14,602 nucleotides of DNA from Baffinella frigidus (lineage: Eukaryota; Cryptophyceae; Cryptomonadales; Baffinellaceae). The notes below the pieces were generated by a model that saw nothing but the letters and a program-made list of their open reading frames with translations, was not told the origin of the DNA and ran no database searches. The stretch lies in NCBI GenBank assembly GCA_026770585.1, contig MU646547.1, positions 57,246-71,847 of the forward strand. The letters are read 5' to 3'. Position numbers and translations under genes: made by a program. Positions 14,001 to 14,602 of the stretch are shown piece after piece (position 1 is the stretch's first letter; each line of letters starts with the position of its first letter).

Positions 14001-14460
14001 AGGGTTGATGGTTGAGGTTGAGAGATTTTTGACCCTACAGGTTCACGCTCTTCTCTCTCACACAAACTCTCTCTCTCTGCACAGTATCGCTTATCCCCCC
14101 GCCTCCGCCCCCCCTAGCTCTGCCTCACTTGCGTTGACCGACTATTCTCAAGTTGACATGCTGGGGTTGCGGTACAAAATCGTCAACTTTGGAGCGGGAA
14201 AGAGCCCGGGCTCGATCCCGGGCTCAACACATTGGTGAGCCCGAATAGACTGCGACAAATTTAGAGCTTCCGGGTTAGCGTTTGACGTTTGGCGTTGAGC
14301 GTTGAGCGTTGAGCGTTGAGCGTTGAGTGTTGAGCGTTGAGCGTTCGGCGTTGAGAGTTCGCGTTCGGCGATGGCGGTACAGGGGGGGGGGGATGCTCCT
14401 AAATATGGTGTTCTCGTGCAGCTCTCTGGGAGCGACGTGGTGATGTTCGACGCCGCGACG
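7112..14460 (+). CDS. Gene B: eleven-exon doublecortin-like/beta-grasp plus armadillo-like repeat protein (3' end beyond window)
   Basis: I joined exons 7112-7381, 8819-8872, 9640-9696, 10349-10435, 11175-11225, 11411-11485, 12139-12220, 12410-12507, 13185-13264, 13703-13763 and 14422-14460. They sum to 954 nt, 318 codons, with no stop and matching phases at every junction, including phase 1 (exons 7/8) and phase 2 (exons 9/10). Residues 1-58 are Ser/Arg/Glu-rich and probably disordered. Residues about 61-150 have a beta-grasp pattern: LRLLVH strand, TIAELQKEVARLHTEL helix, VKVRWLED strand, ALLADREKIFVCTG ending, most like doublecortin domains, alternatively ubiquitin-like. Residues about 200-318 are helical with ARM-like spacing: VLALLQSPDPYLSALAVYI, then GGPQRLAKAL and SDVVMFDAAT. 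Doublecortin domains bind microtubules and ARM repeats bind proteins, so a flagellar or cytoskeletal role is plausible but inferred. Further small exons could be missing. Confidence 0.72.
7457..7501. repeat. (CAG)n microsatellite
   Basis: About fifteen CAG/AGC units, interrupted once by TAG near the left end. It reads as poly-Ser or poly-Gln only in frames that gene B does not use; it sits 75 bp inside intron 1. Likely length-variable. Confidence 0.9.
7729..7875. mobile_element. Foldback element with AAGCTAACG ends
   Basis: 147 bp, AAGCTAACG at the left and CGTTAGCTT at the right. Inner arms contain CCTACGGTAGGACCCCCCCC and GGGGGGCTCCTACCGTAGG, then CCTCCTACGAC and GTCGTAGGAGG, around an A-rich loop. 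It shares its ends and CCTACGGTAGG core with the elements at 9402-9559 and 1-143. Non-coding, inside intron 1. Confidence 0.8.
7918..8048. mobile_element. 131-bp foldback with AACCCTCAC ends
   Basis: Two arms of about 62 bp pair along nearly their entire length: AACCCTCACGGGAGGACTAA with TTGGTCCTCCAGTGAGGGTT, then ATCGTCGAATTTAATATCTC with GAGATATTAAAATCGACGAT, then CAGACCCCC with GGGGGTCTG, around loop CGAAAAA. This is the most complete hairpin in the window and looks young. If transcribed in intron 1 it would form a long near-perfect RNA duplex. Confidence 0.85.
8183..8303. mobile_element. 121-bp MITE with CTAGCTCTGCC ends, copy A
   Basis: Ends CTAGCTCTGCCCGAGTTTTT and the complement AAAATTCAGGCAGAGCTAG; next CTGGCCCGTCCT pairs with AGGACGAGCCAG. 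Flanks AGCTC on both sides could be a 5-bp target duplication, or the duplication could be the TA inside CTAG. Same length as copy B at 9211-9331. Non-coding. Confidence 0.82.
8396..8511. repeat. AAGTTGAC/TTTGTACC element, copy 1
   Basis: Begins GCGCAGTCTATTC, carries GGCTCTTTCCCGCTCCAAAG then TTGACGATTTTGTACCGCAG, and ends CGTTAACTTTCGAATAGTCC GGGAGGCAGG. AAAGTTGACG and CGTTAACTTT form a short inverted pair. The same order of blocks recurs in reverse at 14142-14254. The last 20 bases resemble the sequence before exon 2's acceptor. Confidence 0.7.
8620..8839 (+). repeat. Exon 2 acceptor edge duplicated: perfect 32-bp direct repeat around a 156-bp insert
   Basis: Bases 8620-8651 and 8808-8839 are identical over 32 bp: CCGCGAGGCAG, the 3' splice site, then the first 21 nt of exon 2 (GTGGCGCGGCTGCACACAGAG). 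The insert of 156 bp contains AAAGTTGACGGATTTGTACC and four 25-bp tandem units with GTCAACTTACGAATAG at 8703-8806. The first copy continues as TGGACTCCGCTCTAA, so it hits a stop and cannot replace exon 2. Confidence 0.85.
8819..8872 (+). CDS. Gene B exon 2
   Basis: 54 nt, 18 codons, phase 0 at both ends, acceptor CGAGGCAG and donor AAG|gtgcct. VARLHTELFAGG continues the amphipathic helix begun by TIAELQKE in exon 1, then DVPSVK leads to the next strand. Partial copies of its 5' edge lie upstream and of its 3' edge downstream (8983-9005). Confidence 0.68.
8878..8978. repeat. 20-bp minisatellite (TGAACCAATCATGACCCTCC)
   Basis: Five nearly perfect head-to-tail copies; the later ones read TGTCTCTCC instead of TGACCCTCC. 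It starts 6 bases after exon 2's donor site and is followed at 8983-9005 by a degraded copy of the exon 2 end (CGGGGACGTTCCTTCC, compared with GGGGACGTGCCTTCC). Confidence 0.9.
9010..9120. repeat. CCCTAAA array in gene B intron 2
   Basis: About 110 bp of mostly perfect CCCTAAA with a few CCCTGAA units, C-rich on the coding strand. It does not reach a splice site here. Confidence 0.88.
9211..9331. mobile_element. 121-bp MITE with CTAGCTCTGCC ends, copy B
   Basis: Ends CTAGCTCTAGCCGAGTTTTA and the complement TAAAACTCAGGCAGAGCTAG. Interior AAAGTATTGAAGAGCAGAAA closely follows copy A (AAAGTATTTAAGAGAAGAAA). Right next to it, GCCCTTGAGTG and CTCAAGGGC form a hairpin (9337-9361). End fragments of the same family sit at 9818-9843 and 14114-14126. 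Confidence 0.82.
9402..9559. mobile_element. 158-bp foldback with GCTAACGTCCTGAAA ends
   Basis: The left arm GCTAACGTCCTGAAAACCGG continues GTAGTTGGGCCTACGG; the right arm is its complement, ending AACTACCCGGGTTTCAGGACGTTAGC. The core has CCTACGGTAGG twice and CCCCCCTAGG. Direct pieces ATTCAGTACCA(C/G)G lie on both sides (about 9381 and 9590). Non-coding, in intron 2. Confidence 0.83.
9640..9696 (+). CDS. Gene B exon 3
   Basis: 57 nt, 19 codons, phase 0 both sides, acceptor TTTCCCGGCAG, donor AAG|gtcgcg. It encodes VRWLEDSQHHALPLNSTIK: a strand, a DG-like turn and a second strand, as expected between exon 2 (VPSVK) and exon 4 (ALLADREKIFV) of a doublecortin-like or ubiquitin-like fold. The last 43 bases, including the donor, recur imperfectly at 9940-9982. 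Confidence 0.62.
9712..10095. repeat. Dispersed TTAACCCGGTCTCCTGGAAACG repeats and exon 3 echo
   Basis: The motif TTAACCCGGTCTCCTGGAAA occurs at about 9715, 9764, 10043 and 10065, with a variant (CTCCTAGTTTCCG) at 9742. Its reverse GAGGAGACCGG appears near 9868 and 10086, making short palindromes. A CTAGCTCTGCC end fragment lies at 9818. At 9940-9982 GCAGCACCACGCGCCCCCGC ... GTCAAGGTCGCG copies the end of exon 3 with five mismatches. TTTAGTG units follow at about 9995-10035. Confidence 0.75.
10215..10320. repeat. CCCTAAA array before exon 4
   Basis: About 100 bp of CCCTAAA, CCCTGAA and CCCGGAA heptamers, ending 28 bases before exon 4's acceptor. The sequence between, ATTCAGACGTTTTTTCGCTC, supplies an ordinary polypyrimidine tract. 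Confidence 0.85.
10349..10435 (+). CDS. Gene B exon 4
   Basis: 87 nt, 29 codons, phase 0 both sides, acceptor TTTTCGCTCTTGCAG, donor GAG|gtctgc. It encodes ALLADREKIFVCTGLSPF, which resembles the end of a doublecortin domain (a D-rich turn, then hydrophobic F-V and C-T-G), then RADVHWEAGKE. This is one of the best-supported exons, with a clean tract before it and sharp compositional change at both ends. Confidence 0.78.
10464..10785. repeat. (GTTA)n/(GTTT)n tetranucleotide tract
   Basis: Long runs of GTTAGTTAGTTA with GTTT and CTTA variants, interrupted at about 10531-10565 by CGTGCAGACAAGTTGCCCGC. The tract runs up to the acceptor of the duplicated exon at 10798. Confidence 0.9.
10798..10884 (+). 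pseudogene. Fused, intron-less duplicate of gene B exons 5 and 6 (start), ends in TGA
   Basis: Bases 10798-10848 match exon 5 (11175-11225) with 8 differences in 51, giving 3 amino-acid changes in 17 (DPTVDAIIGTWRNACLE). They continue without a break into 10849-10874, which match the first 26 nt of exon 6 with 2 differences (AAPNLCAAA), then diverge into TAC TTC TGA. The acceptor CCTTTCCAG is intact. There is no GT donor after ACLE, so inclusion would end the protein here. It is a relic or a poison exon. Confidence 0.82.
10885..11130. repeat. (CTTA)n/(GTTA)n tetranucleotide tract
   Basis: TTACTTAGTTACTTAG and ACTTACTTACTTAC runs, more C-containing than the first tract. CTGACTTGTTACTTAG at its start resembles CTCACTTGTTACTTAC at 10463, so the exon copy and tract may have been duplicated together with a period of 377 bp. 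Confidence 0.9.
11175..11225 (+). CDS. Gene B exon 5
   Basis: 51 nt, 17 codons (DPTVEEIISTWRNACLE), phase 0 both sides, acceptor CTGCCTTTTCCAG, donor GAG|gtaaac. Predicted amphipathic helix. The diverged upstream duplicate at 10798 with several silent changes supports the reading frame. Confidence 0.78.
11226..11410 (+). repeat. Gene B intron 5: 185-nt intron composed only of telomere-like repeats
   Basis: From GTAAACCTCAAACCC to ACCCTGAATCAG every part is a CCCTAAA, CCCCAAA, CCCTGAA or CCCTACA unit. The donor GTAAAC and acceptor AATCAG look like mutated array units. The flanking exon halves abut directly in the duplicate at 10798-10874, which lacks this intron. Confidence 0.85.
11411..11485 (+). 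CDS. Gene B exon 6
   Basis: 75 nt, 25 codons, phase 0 both sides, acceptor CCTGAATCAG, donor CAG|gtacca. It encodes AAHNLCAAAHHEHMREEVFQ then RGGFQ, a probable long helix linking the N-terminal domain to the ARM-like region. Its last 18 nt and donor recur at 11621-11643. Confidence 0.76.
11621..11643 (+). repeat. Echo of exon 6 donor edge
   Basis: CAGCGGGGGGGGTTCCAG followed by GTACC copies 11468-11490 with one extra-G/C change. A shorter form, GGGGGGTTCCAGGTA, lies at 11582-11596. All retain CCAG|GTA, so extra 5' splice sites are offered to the splicing machinery. Confidence 0.75.
11708..11779. mobile_element. 72-bp hairpin element
   Basis: GGATTCACATGGGAATTGGT plus TACGTTGCGT pairs with ACGCAACGGGACCAATCCCC ATATAAATCC around a loop with GAATTC. 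Most positions pair, with a few mismatches. Lies in intron 6 and has no coding role. The rest of intron 6 (11780-12138) is unassigned. Confidence 0.72.
12139..12220 (+). CDS. Gene B exon 7
   Basis: 82 nt from acceptor GTGTGTTGCCAG to donor GCAG|gttctc, phase 0 in and phase 1 out: RDAGLITAELLADSLPRSF and LTVDHPRA plus one base. The single leftover G joins GG of exon 8 to make glycine and keeps both exons open, which fixes this donor. A tempting open piece downstream (VLLSVALHTGSMLP from 12221) is in another frame and is left in the intron. Confidence 0.7.
12221..12409 (+). repeat. Gene B intron 7: 189 nt, mostly CCCTAAA/CCCCAAA
   Basis: After 54 nt of ordinary sequence, from about 12275 the intron is C-rich heptamers that run to the acceptor CCCCACACCGCAG. 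This is one of four mapped introns in which an array directly forms the 3' end. Confidence 0.82.
12410..12507 (+). CDS. Gene B exon 8
   Basis: 98 nt, phase 1 in and phase 0 out, donor CAG|gtgaga. It encodes DISTEAIHGGLKELLNHED then AAKRIMDADCEGQ, two helices of an ARM-like unit leading into exon 9. Only this phase avoids a stop (phase 0 would read TGA after 11 codons). Confidence 0.78.
12541..12583. repeat. AT-rich hairpin in intron 8
   Basis: CGATTCAATTTAAAC pairs with GTTTAATTTGAATCG around CAGAAAATTT. It is near-perfect and could be a small foldback element. Confidence 0.75.
12634..12772. mobile_element. 139-bp foldback with CCACTTAGCAGC ends
   Basis: Perfect 12-bp ends CCACTTAGCAGC and GCTGCTAAGTGG. 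The interior holds CTAAACGATTTGTACCAG, resembling the TTTGTACC motif of other introns, and the palindrome CCTTGAATTCAAGG. Non-coding, in intron 8. Confidence 0.75.
12853..12978. mobile_element. 126-bp foldback with perfect 18-bp ends
   Basis: CCACGCCAGAGGGCTCGA and TCGAGCCCTCTGGCGTGG are exact complements. Inside are CACGCCAGATCTGGCGT and CAGGGGATTTCCCCTG palindromes. The open frame across it on both strands simply reflects the palindrome. In intron 8. Confidence 0.82.
12984..13173. repeat. Direct and inverted repeats before exon 9
   Basis: GGGAGAAACTC ... GTGTGGGTTAGCGCCG occurs twice (about 12987-13024 and 13083-13121). The second copy is also the left arm of a hairpin: GGTTAGGGTGTGGGTTAGCG (13098) pairs with GCGCTGACACACCCCCTAAC at 13153-13173. 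Confidence 0.72.
13185..13264 (+). CDS. Gene B exon 9, ARM-like repeat
   Basis: 80 nt, acceptor CTCTAAACCCAG, phase 0 in. VLALLQSPDPYLSALAVYIT then SRLASN is a very typical armadillo/HEAT helix pair. The end is best placed at ACAG|gctcaa, a GC-type donor with phase 2, because the leftover AG joins the first G of exon 10 to make Arg and keeps the frame. No GT in a suitable phase exists nearby. Confidence 0.74.
13270..13525. repeat. CCCTACA/CCCTAAA array in intron 9
   Basis: C-rich telomere-like units; at 13331-13385 the repeat has become homogeneous CCCTACA (about eight copies), a local variant expansion. It ends at CCCGCAAACAG, right before the echo of exon 10's start at 13533. Confidence 0.87.
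13531..13724 (+). repeat. Exon 10 acceptor edge duplicated around a 146-bp insert
   Basis: Bases 13531-13554 and 13701-13724 match over 24 bp with one change: acceptor AG then GCGCTC(G/A)CACATCGCGATCCGG. The insert contains TCTGTACCAGGATAAGG and ACGTTGACACGATTAGCG, related to the TTTGTACC/AGTTGAC motifs. The first copy follows the CCCTAAA array directly, as if it had been the original intron end. Confidence 0.82.
13703..13763 (+). CDS. Gene B exon 10, ARM-like repeat
   Basis: 61 nt, phase 2 in, phase 0 out, acceptor GGCGTGGACAG, donor CAG|gtttcg. With AG from exon 9 it reads RSHIAIRSWGGPQRLAKALQ, matching the ARM pattern in which a Gly-Gly turn precedes the third helix. Its end is copied twice downstream (13849-13875, 13938-13967). 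Confidence 0.72.
13741..13980 (+). repeat. Three tandem copies of exon 10 end plus 5' splice site (~90-bp period)
   Basis: AGCGCCTCGCGAAGGCCCTACAG|gtttcgg (13741) recurs as GGCGCCTCGCTAAGACTCTG CAG|gtttcgagt (13849) and GGCGCCTTGCTAAGGCCCTG CAG|gtttcgagt (13938). Linkers share GGTTAGC(G/A)TGTG(T/G)TCCTAC. Every copy keeps CAG|gttt. Confidence 0.83.
13981..14141. other. Intron 10 middle: TTGAGGG units, CT-rich tract, CTAGCTCTGCC fragment
   Basis: GGGGTTGAGCGTTGAGGG units lead to TCTTCTCTCTCACACAAACT, a pyrimidine-rich stretch, then CCCCCCTAGCTCTGCCTCAC, an end fragment of the 121-bp MITE family. No exon is convincing here. Confidence 0.6.
14142..14254 (-). repeat. AAGTTGAC/TTTGTACC element, inverted copy, with 9-bp hairpin
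   Basis: Reverse complement of the block order at 8396-8500: GCAGTCTATTC, ACCAAT, GGCTCTTTCCCGCTCCAAAG, TTGACGATTTTGTACCGCA. In addition GAGCCCGGG CTCGAT CCCGGGCTC (14202-14225) forms a perfect 9-bp stem, absent from the other copy. The two copies sit 5.6 kb apart in introns 1 and 10. Confidence 0.75.
14275..14365. repeat. GCGTTGA repeats
   Basis: GCGTTGAGCGTTGAGCGTTGA and GCGTTCGGCGTTGAG units: a 7-bp repeat that looks like a further-mutated TTGAGGG form made homogeneous. A 10-G run follows at about 14383. Confidence 0.85.
14422..14460 (+). CDS. Gene B exon 11
   Basis: 39 nt, 13 codons (LSGSDVVMFDAAT), phase 0 both sides, acceptor GGTGTTCTCGTGCAG, donor ACG|gtttac. It follows the Gly-Gly turn of exon 10 as the usual 'SDV-V-DAA' helix start of an ARM repeat. 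The gene continues beyond the window. Confidence 0.7.
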
Positions 14461-14602
14461 GTTTACCCTACACCCTAACCCTAGATCCTAAACCCTTAAC
14501 CCTAAACCCTAAACCCCACACCCGAAACCCCAAACCCTAAACCCTAATCCCCAAACCCCAAACCCCAAACCCCAAACCCCAAACCCCAAACCCCAAACCC
14601 CC
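14461..14602. repeat. CCCTAAA to CCCCAAA array at right edge
   Basis: Starts at exon 11's donor and grades from CCCTAAA to perfect CCCCAAA (about nine units) at the window end. Same pattern as the gene A intron at 596-832. Continues past the window. Confidence 0.88.

Noticed and set aside
14202-14225. tRNA T-arm-like GGCTCGATCCCGGG
   Set aside because: It is a perfect 9-bp palindrome with a 6-base loop; no acceptor stem, D-arm or anticodon arm at the right spacing, and the block is absent from the related copy at 8396.
14461-14602. A true chromosome end at the right edge
   Set aside because: The array begins inside an intron right after a coding exon, is degenerate, and resembles the other interstitial arrays.

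Overview
The window is nuclear DNA of a eukaryote. Short GC-rich exons with GT-AG (one probable GC-AG) splice sites sit in a sea of non-coding DNA. That DNA is dominated by degenerate plant-type telomere-like repeats (CCCTAAA/TTTAGGG and variants CCCTGAA, CCCCAAA, CCCTACA), small foldback elements (MITE-like), minisatellites and (GTTA)n tracts. No bacterial operon, RBS, tRNA, rRNA or CRISPR is visible. Repeat-stuffed introns and TTTAGGG-type repeats point to a microalga. From memory, large repeat-rich prasinophyte genomes such as Cymbomonas, or a dinoflagellate, look like this; the assignment is an inference and not proven here.

Layout. (1) 1-872: tail of a foldback element, then two exons of a plus-strand gene (gene A) encoding a cyclic-nucleotide-binding (CNB) fold and its following helix, split by a telomere-like intron. 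The gene's start lies before the window and its end is not recognised. (2) 873-7111: about 6 kb with no convincing gene. It holds copies of a roughly 100-bp GTAGAAAGGATCTGC repeat, telomere-like arrays in both orientations, four copies of a pogo/Tigger-like MITE, a 21-bp minisatellite, a cluster of TCCCTCAAGTGGC foldbacks and a 205-bp foldback. (3) 7112-14460: gene B, plus strand, reconstructed by me as eleven exons (954 nt, 318 codons, open at the 3' side) whose splice phases are all compatible. Its product has a serine-rich N-terminus, a beta-grasp domain that looks doublecortin-like, and armadillo-like (ARM) helical repeats. A microtubule or flagellum role is plausible but inferred.

Most unusual are the introns of gene B. 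One intron (11226-11410) consists only of telomere-like repeats. A paralogous copy of the same exon pair 377 bp upstream has the two exon sequences fused with no intron, suggesting intron gain from telomere-like DNA or loss in the copy. Several exons also have 'echoes': imperfect copies of the exon edge plus splice site lying in the adjacent intron. Echoes occur at exons 2, 3, 5/6 and 10. Telomere-like arrays repeatedly run right up to the 3' splice site. Together these suggest a genome in which repeat insertion, local exon-edge duplication and splice-site creation are linked.
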